Of a stretch of DNA of 64,000 nucleotides, positions 1 through 14,600 are shown one piece after another (within the stretch, counting starts at the first letter, position 1; the number at the start of each line of letters is the position of its first letter). The position numbers and the translations under genes were made by a program. Under the pieces are notes generated by a model. It saw only the letters and a list, made by a program, of their open reading frames with translations. It was not told the origin of the DNA and did no database searches. Location: positions 5,201,413-5,265,412 of the forward strand of contig CM073324.1 of assembly GCA_037043015.1 (NCBI GenBank), read 5' to 3'. This DNA is from Bryum argenteum (taxonomy: Eukaryota > Streptophyta > Bryopsida > Bryales > Bryaceae).

Positions 1-3000
1 GTCACAAAATGGAGAATTCGGGCACCTCCCTTTGAGACCTTCGTCCACGAATGTGCGTGAGCATCCGGGCTCATCCCACACCAAAAGCACGAGTACACGA
101 CTTATGAGATGCGGCCTCGGGCTCGCCACGAGGAAGTGAGCTGCCTTCATTGGCACAGGATGATGGACCACAGCGAGGAATGAAGGTGCGGCGGTGGCAC
201 TCCCGACCCCTTTCACGAAATCATGCGAACGAATTGAACAAAATGCACACGAGCATGTCACAAAATGGAGAATTCGGGCACCTCCTTCGGACCTTCGTCC
301 ACGAATGTTCAGTGAGCATCCGGCTCACCCCACACCAAAGCACGAGACAAACTTATGAGATGCGGCCTCGGGCCCGCCACGAGGAAGTGAGCAGCCATCA
401 TTGGCACAGGATGATGGACCATAGCGAGGAATGAAGGTGCGGCAGTGGCACTCCTGCACTTTCACGAAATCATGCGAACGAATTGAACCACCATGCACAC
501 CAAAGATGTCACAAAATGGAGAATTCGGGCACCTCCTTCGACCTTCGTCCACGAATGTCTGTGAGCATCCGGGCTCATCCCATACCAAAAGCACGAGTAC
601 AGCTTATGAGATGCAGCCTCAGGCTCGCCACGAGGAAGTGAGCTGCCTTCATTGGCACAGGATGATGGACCACAGCGAGGACTCAAGGTGCGGCGGTGGC
701 ACTCCCCGACCCCTTTCACGAAATCATGCGAACGAATTGAACCACCATGCACACCAGCATGTCACAAAATGGAGAATTCGGGCACCTCCCTTCAGACCTT
801 CGTCCACGAATGTCTGTGAGCATCCGGGCTCATCCCACACCAAAAGCACGAGTACAGCTTATGAGATGCAGCCTCAGGCCCGCCACGAGGAAGTGAGCAG
901 CCATCATTGGCACAGGATGATGGACCACAGCGAGGAATGAAAGTGCGGCAGTGGCACTCCCCGACCCCTTTCACGAAATCATGCGAACGAATTGAACCAC
1001 CATGCACACCAGCATGTCACAAAATGGAGAATTCGGGCACCTCCCTTCAGACCTTCGTCCACGAATGTCTGTGAGCATCCGGGCTCATCCCACACCAAAG
1101 CACGAGTACAGCTTATGAGATGCAGCCTCAGGCCCGCCACGAGGAAGTGAGCAGCCATCATTGGCACAGGATGATGGACCACAGCGAGGAATGAAGGTGC
1201 GGCAGTGGCACTCCCCGACCCCTTTCACGAAATCATGCGAACGAATTGAACCACCATGCACACCAGCATGTCACAAAATGGAGAATTCGGGCACCTCCCT
1301 TCAGACCTTCGCCCACGAATGTCTGTGAGCATCCGGGCTCATCCCACACCAAAAGCACGAGTACAGCTTATGAGATGGAGCCTCAGGCTCGCCACGAGGA
1401 AGTGAGCTGCCTTCATTGGCACAGGATGATGGACCACAGCGAGGAATGAAGGTGCGGCAGTGGCACTCCCCGACCCCTTTCACGAAATCATGCGAACGAA
1501 TTGAACAAAATGCACACGAGCATGTCACAAAATGGAGAATTCGGGCACCTCCCTTCAGACCTTCGTCCACGAATGTCTGTGAGCATCCGGGCTCATCCCA
1601 CACCAAAGCACGAGTACAGCTTATGAGATGCAGCCTCAGGCCCGCCACGAGGAAGTGAGCAGCCATCATTGGCACAGGATGATGGACCTCAGCGAGGACT
1701 CAAGGTGCGGCAGTGGCACACCCCGACCCCTTTCACGAAATCATGCGAACGAATTGAACAAAATGCACACCAGCATGTCACAAAATGGAGAATTCGGGCA
1801 CCTCCCTTCAGACCTTCGTCCACGAATGTCTGTGAGCATCCGGGCTCATCCCAAACCAAAAGCACGAGTACAACTTATGAGATGCAGCCTCAGGCCCGCC
1901 ACGAGGAAGTGAGCTGCCTTCATTGGCACAGGATGATGGACCACATCTAGGAATGAAGGTGCGGTAGTGGCACTCCCCGACCCCTTTCACGAAATTATGC
2001 GAACGAATTGAACCACCATGCACACCAAAGATGTCGAAAATGGAGAATTCGGGCACCTCCTTCGGACCTTCGTCCACGAATGTGCAGTGAGCATCGGGCT
2101 TATCTCAACCAAAAGCACGAGACACGACTTATGAGATGCGGCCTCGAGGCCCGCCACGAGGAAGTGAGCAGCCATCATTGGCACAGGATGATGGGCCACA
2201 GCGAGGAATGAAGGTGCGGCAGTGGCACTCCCAGACCCCTTTTACGAAATCATGCGAACGAATTGAACCACCATGCACACCAGCATGTCACAAAATGGAG
2301 AATTCGGGCACCTCCCTTCAGACCTTCGCCCACGAATGTCTGTGAGCATCCGGGCTCATCCCACACCAAAAGCACGAGTACAGCTTATGAGATGGAGCCT
2401 CAGGCTCGCCACGAGGAAGTGAGCTGCCTACATTGGCACAGGATGATGGACCAGAGCGAGAAATGAAGGTGCGGCAGTGGCACTCCCCGACCCCTTTCAC
2501 GAAATCATGCGAACGAATTGAACAAAATGCACACTAGCATGTCACAAAATGGAGAATTCGGGCACCTCCCTTCAGACCTTCGTCCACGAATGTCTGTGAG
2601 CAGCCGGGCTCATCCCAAACCAAAAGCACGAGTACAACTTATGAGATGCAGCCTCAGGCCCGCCACGAGGAAGTGAGCTGCCTACATTGGCACAGGATGA
2701 TGGACCACATCTAGGAATGAAGGTGCGGTAGTGGCACTCCCCGACCCCTTTCACGAAATTATGCGAACGAATTGAACCACCATGCACACCAGCATGTCAG
2801 AAAATGGAGAATTCGGGCACCTCCCTTCAGACCTTCGTCCACGAATATCTGTGAGCATCCGGGCTCATCCCACACCAAAAGCACGAGTACAGCTTATGAG
2901 ATGCAGCCTCAGGCCCGCCACGAGGAAGTGAGCAGCCATCATTGGCACAGGATGATGGACCACAGCGAGGAATGAAGGTGCGGCAGTGGCACTCCCCGAC

Positions 3001-3849
3001 CCCTTTCACGAAATCATGCGAACGAATCGAACAAAATGCACACCAGCATGTCAAAAATGGAGAATTCGGGCACCTCCCTTCAGACCTTCGTCCACGAATG
3101 TCTGTGAGCATCCGGGCTTATCCCAACCAAAAGCACGAGTACAGCTTATGAGATGCAGCCTCAGGCCCGCCACGAGGAAGTGAGCAACCATCATTGGCAC
3201 AGGATGATGGACCACAGCGAGGAATGAAGGTGCGGCAGTGGCACTCCCCGACCCCTTTCACGAAATCATGCGAACGAATTGAACAAAATGCACACCAGCA
3301 TGTCAAAAAATGGAGAATTCGGGCAACTCCCTTCAGACCTTCGTCCACGAATGTCTGTGAGCATCCGGGCTCATCCCACACCAAAAGCACGAGTACAGCT
3401 TAGGAGATGCAGCCTCAGGCCCGCCACGAGGAAGTGAGCAGCCATCATTGGCACAGGATGATGGACCACAGCGAGGAATGAAGGTGCGGCAGTGGCACTC
3501 CCCGACCCCTTTCACGAAATCATGCGAACGAATTGAACCACCATGCACACCAAAGATGTCACAAAATGGAGAATTCGGGCACCTCCCTTCAGACCTTCGC
3601 CCACGAATGTCTGTGAGCATCCGGGCTCATCCCACACCAAAAGCATGAGTACAGCTTATGAGATGGAGCCTCAGGCTCGCCACGAGGAAGTGAGCTGCCT
3701 TCATTGGCACAGGATGATGGACCACAGCGAGGAATGAAGGTGCGGCAGTGGCACTCCCCGACCCCTTTCACGAAATCATGCGAACGAATTGAACAAAATG
3801 CACACTAGCATGTCACAAAATGGAGAATTCGGGCACCTCCCTTCAGACC

Positions 3850-5550
3850 TTCGTCCACGAATGTCTGTGAGCATCCGGGCTCATCCCACACCAAAGCACG
3901 AGTACAGCTTATGAGATGCAGCCTCAGGCCCGCCACGAGGAAGTGAGCTGCCTTCATTGGCACAGGATGATGGACCACATCTAGGAATGAAGGTGCGGTA
4001 GTGGCACTCCCCGACCCCTTTCACGAAATTATGCGAACGAATTGAACCACCATGCACACCAAAGATGTCGAGAAATGGAGAATTCGGGCACCTCCTTCGG
4101 ACCTTCGTCGACGAATGTCTGTGAGCATCCGGGCTCATCCCACACCAAAAGCACGAGTACAGCTTAGGAGATGCAGCCTCAGGCCCACCACGAGGAAGTG
4201 AGCAGCCATCATTGGCACAGGATGATGGACCATAGCGAGGAATGAAGGTGCGGCAGTGGCACTCCCAGACCCCTTTCACGAAATCAAGCGAACGAATTGA
4301 ACCACCATGCACACCAGCATGTCACAAAATGGAGAATTCGGGCACCTCCCTTCAGACCTTCACCCACGAATGTCTGTGAGCATCCGGGCTCATCCCACAC
4401 CAAAGCACGAGTACAGCTTATGAGATGCAGCCTCAGGCCCGCCACGAGGAAGTGAGCTGCCTTCATTGGCACAGGATGATGGACCACATCTAGGAATGAA
4501 GGTGCGGTAGTGGCACTCCCCGACCCCTTTCACGAAATCATGCGAACGAATTGAACCACCATGCACACCTGCATGTCAGAAAATGGAGAATTCGGGCACC
4601 TCCCTTCAGACCTTCGTCCACGAATGTGCTGTGAGCATCCGGGCTCATCCCACACCAAAAGCACGAGTACAGCTTAGGAGATGCAGCCTCAGGCCCGCCA
4701 CGAGGAAGTGAGCAGCCATCATTGGCACAGGATGATGGACCATAGCGAGGAATGAAGGTGCGGCAGTGGCACTCCCAGACCCCATTCACGAAATCATGCG
4801 AACGAATTGAACCACCATGCACACCAGCATGTCACAAAATGGAGAATTCGGGCACCTCCCTTCAGACCTTCGTCCACGAATGTCTGTGAGCATCCGGGCT
4901 CATCCCACACCAAAAGCACGAGTACAGCTTATGAGATGCAGCCTCAGGCCCGCCACGAGGAAGTGAGCTGCCTTCATCGGCACAGGATGATGGACCACAT
5001 CTAGGAATGAAGGTGCGGGAGTGGCACTCCCCGACCCCTTTCACAAAATCATGCGAACGAATTGAACAAAATGCACACCAGCATGTCTAAAAATGGAGAA
5101 TTCGGGCACCTCCCTTCAGACCTTCGTCCACGAATGTCTGTGAGCATCCGGGCTTATCCCAACCAAACGCACGAGTACAGCTTATGAGATGCAGCCTCAG
5201 GCCCGCCACGAGGAAGTGAGCAGCCATCATTGGCACACGATGATGGACCACAGCGAGGAATGAAGGTGCGGCAGTGGCACTCCCCGACCCCTTTCACGAA
5301 ATCATGCGAACGAATTGAACAAAATGCACACCAGCATGTCACAAAATGGAGAATTCGGGCACCTCCCTTCAGACCTTCGTCCACGAATGTCTGTGAGCAT
5401 CCGGGCTTATCCGAACCAAAAGCACGAGTACAGCTTATGAGATGCAGCCTCAGGCCCGCCACGAGGAAGTGAGCAGCCATCATTGGCACAGGATGATGGA
5501 CCTCAGCGAGGAATGAAGGTGCGGCAGTGGCACTCCCCGACCCCTTTCAC
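3850..5550. repeat. Multi-monomer satellite block, copy 1 of a ~3.06-kb-spaced duplication
   Basis: Rare variants recur 3062-3064 bp to the right in the same order: AAATCAAGCG (near 4284 and 7348), the GGGAGTGG/GGGAATGG monomer with CACAAAATCATG (near 5014 and 8076), and GGCACACGATG (near 5233 and 8295). The spacing equals 12 monomers, so the duplicated unit is a run of monomers. Boundaries are approximate. Confidence 0.65.
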
Positions 5551-6909
5551 GAAATCATGCGAACGAATTGATTCACCATGCACACCAGCATGTCACAAAA
5601 TGGAGAATTCGGGCACCTCCCTTCAGACCTTCGTCCACGAATGTCTGTGAGCATCCGGGCTCACCCCCACACCAAAAGGACGAGTACAGCTTAGGAGATG
5701 CAGCCTCAGGCCCGCCACGAGGAAGTGAGCAGCCATCATTGGCACAGGATGATGGACCACAGCGAGGAATGAAGGTGCGGCAGTGGCACTCCCCGACCCC
5801 TTTCACGAAATCATGCGAACGAATTGAACCACCATGCACACCAAAGATGTCACAAAATGGAGAATTCGGGCACCTCCTTCGGACCTTCGTCCACGAATGT
5901 TCAGCGAGCATCCGGGCTCATCCCACACCAAAAGCACGAGTACAAACTTAGGAGATGCAGCCTCAGTGCCCGCCACGAGGAAGTGAGCAGCCATCATTGG
6001 CACAGGATGATGGACCACAACGAGGAATGAAGGTGCGGGCGGTGGCACTCCCGACCCCTTTCACGAAATCATGCGAACGAATTGAACCACCATGCACACC
6101 AGCATGTCACAAAATGGAGAATTCGGGCACCTCCCTTCAGACCTTCGCCCACGAATGTCTGTGAGCATCCGGGCTCATCCCACACCAAAGCACGAGAACA
6201 GCTTATGAGATGCAGCCTCAGGCCCGCCACGAGGAAGTGAGCAGCCATCATTGGCACAGGATGATGGACCACAGCGAGGAATGAAGGTGCGGCACTGGCA
6301 CTCCCCGACCCCTTTCACGAAATCATGCAAACGAATTGAACCACCATGCACACCAGCATGTCACAAAATGGAGAATTCGGGCACCTCCCTTCAGACCTTC
6401 GCCCACGAATGTCTGTGAGCATCCGGGCTCATCCCACACCAAAGCACGAGTACAGCTTATGAGATGCAGCCTCAGGCCCGCCACGAGGAAGTGAGCAGCC
6501 ATCATTGGCACAGGATGATGGACCACAGCGAGGAATGAAGGTGCGGCAGTGGCACTCCCCGACCCCTTTCACGAAATCATGCGAACGAATTGAACAAAAT
6601 GCACACCAAAGATGTCACAAAATGGAGAATTCGGGCACCTCCCTTCGAGACCTTCGCCCACGACGAATATGCAGTGAGCATCCGGGCTCATCCCACACCA
6701 AAAGCACGAGTACACAATTTTTATGAGATGGAGCCTCAGGCTCGCCACGAGGAAGTGAGCTGCCTTCATTGGCACAGGATGATGGACCACAGCGAGGAAT
6801 GAAGGTGCGGCAGTGGCACTCCCCGACCCCTTTCACGAAATCATGCGAACGAATTGAACAAAATGCACACGAGCATGTCAGAAAATGGAGAATTCGGGCA
6901 CCTCCCTTC

Positions 6910-8610
6910 AGACCTTCGTCCACGAATGTCTGTGAGCATCCGGGCTCATCCCACACCAAAGCACGAGTACAGCTTATGAGATGCAGCCTCAGGCCCGCCA
7001 CGAGGAAGTGAGCTGCCTTCATTGGCACAGGATGATGGACCACATCTAGGAATGAAGGTGCGGTAGTGGCACTCCCCGACCCCTTTCACGAAATTATGCG
7101 AACGAATTGAACCACCATGCACACCAGCATGTCAGAAATGGAGAGTTCGGGCACCTCCCTTCAGACCTTCGTCGACGAATGTCTGTGAGCATCCGGGCTC
7201 ATCCCACACCAAAAGCACGAGTACAGCTTAGGAGATGCAGCCTCAGGCCCACCACGAGGAAGTGAGCAGCCATCATTGGCACAGGATGATGGACCATAGC
7301 GAGGAATGAAGGTGCGGCAGTGGCACTCCTCGACCCCTTTCACGAAATCAAGCGAACGAATTGAACCACCATGCACACCAGCATGTCACAAAATGGAGAA
7401 TTCGGGCACCTCCCTTCAGACCTTCACCCACGAATGTCTGTGAGCATCCGGGCTCATCCCACACCAAAGCACGAGTACAGCTTATGAGATGCAGCCTCAG
7501 GCCCGCCACGAGGAAGTGAGCTGCCTTCATTGGCACAGGATGATGGACCACATCTAGGAATGAAGGTGCGGTAGTGGCACTCCCCGACCCCTTTCACGAA
7601 ATTATGCGAACGAATTGAACAAAATGCACACCAGCATGTCAGAAAATGGAGAATTTGGGCACCTCCCTTCAGACCTTCGTCCACGAATGTCTGTGAGCAT
7701 CCGGGCTCATCCCACACCAAAAGCACGAGTACAGCTTAGGAGATGCAGCCTCAGGCCCGCCACGAGGAAGTGAGCAGCCATCATTGGCACAGGATGATGG
7801 ACCATAGCGAGGAATGAAGGTGCGGCAGTGGCACTCCCAGACCCCAATCACGAAATCATGCGAACGAATTGAACCACCATGCACACCAGCATGTCTTAAA
7901 ATGGAGAATTCGGGCACCTCCATTCAGACCTTCGTCCACGAATGTCTGTGAGCATCCGGGCTCATCCCACACCAAAAGCACGAGTACAGCTTATGAGATG
8001 CAGCCTCAGGCCCGCCACGAGAAAGTGAGCTGCCTTCATCGGCACAGGATGATGGACCACATCTAGGAATGAAGGTGCGGGAATGGCACTCCCCGACCCC
8101 TTTCACAAAATCATGCGAACGAATTGAACAAAATGCACACCAGCATGTCTAAAAATGGAGAATTCGGGCACCTCCCTTCAGACCTTCGTCCACGAATGTC
8201 TGTGAGCATCCGGGCTTATCCCAACCAAAAGCACGAGTACAGCTTATGAGATGCAGCCTCATGCCCGCCACGAGGAAGTGAGCAGCCATCATTGGCACAC
8301 GATGATGGACCACAGCGAGGAATGAAGGTGCGGCAGTGGCACTCCCCGACCCCTTTCACGAAATCATGCGAACGAATTGAACAAAATGCACACCAGCATG
8401 TCAAAAAATGGAGAATTCGGGCACCTCCCTTCAGACCTTCGTCCACGAATGTCTGTGAGCATCCGGGCTTATCCGAACTTAAAGCACGAGTACAGCTTAT
8501 GAGATGCAGCCTCAGGCCCGCCACGAGGAAGTGAGCAGCCATCATTGGCACAGGATGATGGACCTCAGCGAGGACTCAAGGTGCGGCAGTGGCACTCCCC
8601 GACCCCTTTC
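6910..8610. repeat. Multi-monomer satellite block, copy 2 of the ~3.06-kb-spaced duplication
   Basis: Partner of the block near 3850-5550, matched by the same ordered set of private variants. The two copies differ by scattered single-base changes. Confidence 0.65.
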
Positions 8611-11600
8611 ACGAAATCATGCGAACGAATTGAGAAAAATGTACACCAGCATGTCAAAAAATGGAGAATTCGGGCACCTCCCTTCAGACCTTCGTCCACG
8701 AATGTCTGTGAGCATCCGGGCTCATCCCACACCAAAAGCACGAGTACAGCTTATGAGATGCAGCCTCACGCCCGCCACGAGGAAGTGAGCAGCCATCATT
8801 GGCACAGGATGATGGACCATAGCGAGGAATGAAGGTGCGGCAGTGGCACTCCCAGACCCCTTTCACGAAATCATGCGAACGAATTGAACCACCATGCACA
8901 CCAGCATGTCACAAAATGGAGAATTCGGGCACCTCCCTTCAGACCTTCGTCCACGAATGTCTGTGAGCATCCGGGCTCATCCCACACCAAAAGCACGAGT
9001 ACAGCTTAGGAGATGCAGCCTCAGGCCCGCCACGAGGAAGTGAGCAGCCATCATTGGCACATGATGATGGACCATAGCGAGGAATGAAGGTGCGGCAGTG
9101 GCACTCCCAGACCCCTTTCACGAAATCATGCGAACGAATTGAACCACCATGCGCACCAGCATGTCACAAAATGGAGAATTCGGGCACCTCCCTTCAGACC
9201 TTCGTCCATGAATGTCTGTGAGCATCCGGGCTCATCCCACACCAAAGCACGAGTACAGCTTATGAGATGCGGCCTCTGCCCGCCACCACGAGGAAGTGAG
9301 CAGCCATCATTGGCACAGGATGATGGACTACAGCGAGGAATGAAGGTGCGGCAGTGGCACTCCCCGACCCCTTTCACGAAATCATGCGAACGAATTGAAC
9401 AAAATGCACACTAGCATGTCACAAAATGGAGAATTCGGGCACCTCCCTTCAGACCTTCGTCCACGAATGTCTGTGAGCATCCGGGCTTATCCCAACCAAA
9501 AGCACGAGTACAGCTTATGAGATGCAGCCTCAGGCCCGCCACGAGGAAGTGAGCAGCCATCATTGGCACAGGATGATGGACCTCAGCGAGGACTCAAGGT
9601 GCGGCAGTGGCACTCCCCGACCCCTTTCACGAAATCATGCGAACGAATTGAACAAAATGCACACCAGCATGTCTAAAAATGGAGAATTCGGGCACCTCCC
9701 TTCAGACCTTCGTCCACGAATGTCTGTGAGCATCCGGGCTCATCCCACACCAAAAGCACGAGTACAGCTTAGGAGATGCAGCCTCAGGCCCGCCACGAGG
9801 AAGTGAGCAGCCATCATTGGCACAGGATGATGGACCACAGCGAGGAATGAAGGTGCGGCAGTGGCACTCCCCGACCCCTTTCACGAAATCATGCGAACGA
9901 ATTGAACCACCATGCACACCAGCATGTCACAAAATGGAGAATTCGGGCACCTCCCTTCAGACCTTCGCCCACGAATGTCTGTGAGCATCCGGGCTCATCC
10001 CACACCAAAAGCACGAGTACAGCTTATGAGATGCAGCCTCAGGCTCGCCACGGGGAAGTGAGCTGCCTTCATTGGCACAGGATGATGGACCACAGCGAGG
10101 AATGAAGGTGCGGCAGTGGCACTCCCCGACCCCTTTCACGAAATCATGCGAACGAATTGAACCACCATGCACACCAGCATGTCAAAAATGGAGAATTCGG
10201 GCACCTCCCTTCAGACCTTCGTCCACGAATGTCTGTGAGCATCCGGGCTCATCCCACACCAAAGCACGAGTACAGCTTATGAGATGCAGCCTCAGGCCCG
10301 CCACGAGGAAGTGAGCAGCCATCATTGGCACATGATGATGGACCTCAGCGAGGACTCAAGGTGCGGCAGTGGCACTCCCCGACCCCTTTCACGAAATCAT
10401 GCGAACGAATTGAACCACCATGCACACCAGCATGTCACAAAATGGAGAATTCGGGCACCACCCTTCGGACCTTCGTCCACGAATGTCTGTGAGCATCCGG
10501 GCTCATCCCACACCAAAAGCACGAGTACAGCTTAGGAGATGCAGCCTCAGGCCCACCACGAGGAAGTCAGCAGCCATCATTGGCACAGGATGATGGACCA
10601 CAGCGAGGAATGAAGGTGCGGCCGTGGCACTCCCCGACCCCTTTCACGAAATCATGCGAACGAATTGAACAAAATGCACACCAGCATGTCAAAAATGGAG
10701 AATTCGGGCACCTCCCTTCAGACCTTCGTCCACGAATGTCTGTGAGCATCCGGGCTCATCCCACACCAAAGCACGAGTACAGCTTTTGAGATGCAGCCTC
10801 AGGCCCGCCACGAGGAAGTGAGCAGCCATCATTGGCACAGGATGATGGACCTCAGCGAGGACTCAAGGTGCGGCAGTGGCACTCCCCGACCCCTTTCACG
10901 AAATCATGCGAACGAATTGAACCACCATGCACACCAGCATGTCACAAAATGGAGAATTCGGGCACCTCCCTTCAAACCTTCGTCCACGAATGTCTGTGAG
11001 CATCCGGGCTCATCCCACACCAAAAGCACGAGTACAGCTTAGGAGATGCTGCCTCAGGCCCACCACGAGGAAGTGAGCAGCCATCATTGGCACAGGATGA
11101 TGGACCATAGCGAGGAATGAAGGTGCCGCAGTGGCACTCCCAGACCCATTTCACGAAATCATGCGAACGAATTGAACCACCATGCACACCAGCATGTCAC
11201 AAAATGGAGAATTCGGGCACCTCCCTTCAGACCTTCGTCCACGAATGTCTGTGAGCATCCGGGCTCATCCCACACCAAAAGCACGAGTACAGCTTATGAG
11301 ATGCAGCCTCAGGCTCGCCACGAGGAAGTGAGCTGCCTTCATTGGCACATGATGATGGACCACAGCGAGGAATGAAGGTGCGGCAGTGGCACTCCCCGAC
11401 CCCTTTCAGGAAATCATGCGAACGAATTGAACAAAATGCACACCAGCATGTCAAAAAATGGTGAATTCGGGCACCTCCCTTCAGACCTTCGTCCACGAAT
11501 GTCTGTGAGCATCCGGGCTCATCCCACACCAAAAGCACGAGTACAGCTTAGGAGATGCAGCCTCAGGCCCGCCACGAGGAAGTGAGCAGCCATCATTGGC

Positions 11601-14600
11601 ACAGGATGATGGACCACAGCGAGGAATGAAGGTGCGGCAGTGGCACTCGCCGACCACTTTCACGAAATCATGCGAACGAATTGAACCACCATGCACACCA
11701 GCATGTCACAAAATGGAGAATTCGGGCACCTCCCTTCAGACCTTCGTCCAAGAATGTCTGTGAGCATCCGGGCTCATCCCACACCAAAAGCACGAGTACA
11801 GCTTATGAGATGCAGCCTCAGGCTCGCCACGAGGAAGTGAGCTGCCTTCATTGGCACAGGATGATGGACCACAGTGAGGAATGAAGGTGCGGCAGTGGCA
11901 CTCCCCGACCCCTTTCACGAAATCATGCGAACGAATTGAACAAAATGCACACCAGCATGTCACAAAATGGAGAATTCGGGCACCTCCCTGCAGACCTTCG
12001 TCCACGAATGTCTGTGAGCATCCGGGCTCATCCCACACCAAAAGCACGAGTACAGCTTAGGAGATGCGGCCTCGGGCCCGCCACGAGGAAGTGAGCAGCC
12101 ATCATTGGGCAGGATGATGGACCACGGCGAGGAATGAAGGTGCGGCGGTGGTGGCACTCGCCGACCACTTTCACGAAATCATGCGAACGAATTGAACCAC
12201 CATGCACACCAAAGATGTCACAAAATGGAGAATTCGGGCACCTCCTTCAGACCTTCGTCCAAGAATGTCTGTGAGCATCCGGGCTCATCCCACACCAAAA
12301 GCACGAGTACAGCTTATGAGATGCAGCCTCAGGCTCGCCACGAGGAAGTGAGCTGCCTTCATTGGCACAGGATGATGGACCACAGTGAGGAATGAAGGTG
12401 CGGCAGTGGCACTCCCCGACCCCTTTCACGAAATCATGCGAACGAATTGAACAAAATGCACACCAGCATGTCACAAAATGGAGAATTCGGGCACCTCCCT
12501 GCAGACCTTCGTCCACGAATGTCTGTGAGCATCCGGGCTCATCCCACACCAAAAGCACGAGTACAGCTTATGAGATGCAGCCTCATGCCCGCCACGAGGA
12601 AGTGAGCAGCCATCATTGGCACAGGATGATGGACCTCAGCGAGGACTCAAGGTGCGGCAGTGGCACTCCCCGACCCCTTTCACGAAATCATGCGAACGAA
12701 TTGAACAAAATGCACACCAGCATGTCACAAAATGGAGAATTCGGGCACCTCCCTTTAGACCTTCGTCCACGAATGTCTGTGAGCATCCGGGCTCATCCCA
12801 CACCAAAGCACGAGTACAGCTTATGAGATGCAGCCTTAGGCCCGCCACGAGGAAGTGAGCAGCCATCATTGGCACAGGATGATGGACCACAGCAAGGAAT
12901 GAAGGTGCGGCAGTGGCACTCGCCGACCACTTTCACGAAATCATGCGAACGAATTGAACAAAATGCACACCAGCATGTCAAAAAATGGAGAATTCGGGCA
13001 CCTCCCTTCAGACCTTCGTCCACGAATGTCTGTGAGCATCCGGGCTCATCCCACACCAAAGCACGAGTACAGCTTATGAGATGCAGCCTCAGGCCCGCCA
13101 CGAGGAGGTGAGCAGCCATCATTGGCACATGATGATGGACCTCAGCGAGGACTCAAGGTGCGGCAGTGGCACTCCCCGACCCCTTTCACGAAATCATGCG
13201 AACGAATTGAACCACCATGCACACCAGCATGTCACAAAATGGAGAATTCGGGCACCTCCCTTCAGAGCTTCGCCCACGAATGTCTGTGAGCATCCGGGCT
13301 CATCCCACACCAAAAGCAAGAGTACAGCTTATGAGATGGAGCCTCAGGCTCGCCACGAGGAAGTGAGCTGCCATCATTGGCACATGATGATGGACCACAG
13401 CGAGGACTCAAGGTGCGGCGGTGGCACTCCCCGACCCCTTTCACGAAATCATGCGAACGAATTGAACAAAATGCACACCTGCATGTCAAAAAATGGAGAA
13501 TTCGGGCACCTCCCTTCAGACCTTCGTCCACGAATGTTTGTGGGCATCCGGGCTCTTCGCAACCAAAAGCACGAGTACAGCTTATGAGATGCAGCCTCAG
13601 GCCCGCCACGAGGAAGTGAGCAGCCATCATTGGCATAGGATGATGGACCACAACGAGGAATGAAGGTGCGGCAGTGGCACTCCCCGACCCCTTTTACGAA
13701 ATCATGCGAACGAATTGAACAAAATGCACACCTGCATGTCAAAAAATGGAGAATTCGGGCACCTCCCTTCAGACCTTCGTCCACGAATGTCTGTGAGCAT
13801 CCGGGCTCATCCTAACCAAAAGCACGCGTACAGCTTATGAGATGCAGCCTCAGGCCCGCCACGAGGAAGTGAGCAGCCATCATTGGCACAGGATGATGGA
13901 CCATAGCGAGGAATGAAGGTGCCGCAGTGGCACTCCCAGACCCCTTTCACGAAATCATGCGAACGAATTGAACCACCATGCACACCAGCATGTCACAAAA
14001 TGGAGAATTCGGGCACCTCCCTTTAGACCTTCGTCCACGAATGTCTGTGAGCATCCGGGCTCATCCCACACCAAAGCACGAGTACAGCTTATGAGATGCA
14101 GCCTTAGGCCCGCCACGAGGAAGTGAGCAGCCATCATTGGCACAGGATGATGGACCACAGCAAGGAATGAAGGTGCGGCAGTGGCACTCGCCGACCACTT
14201 TCACGAAATCATGCGAACGAATTGAACAAAATGCACACCAGATGTCAAAAATGGAGAATTCGGGCACTCTCCTTCGGACCTTCGTCCACGAATGTCAGTG
14301 AGCATCCGGGCTCATCCCACACCAAAGCACGAGACGACTTTTGAGATGCGCCCCCGCCACGAGGAAGTGAGCAGCCATCATTGGCACAGGATGATGGACC
14401 TCAGCGAGGACTCAAGGTGCGGCAGTGGCACTCCCCGACCCCTTTCACGAAATCATGCGAACGAATTGAACCACCATGCACACCAGCATGTCACAAAATG
14501 GAGAATTCGGGCACCTCCTTCAAACCTTCGTCCACGAATATGCAGCGAGCATCCGGGCTCATCCCACACCAAAAGCACGAGTACAGCTTAGGAGATGCTG

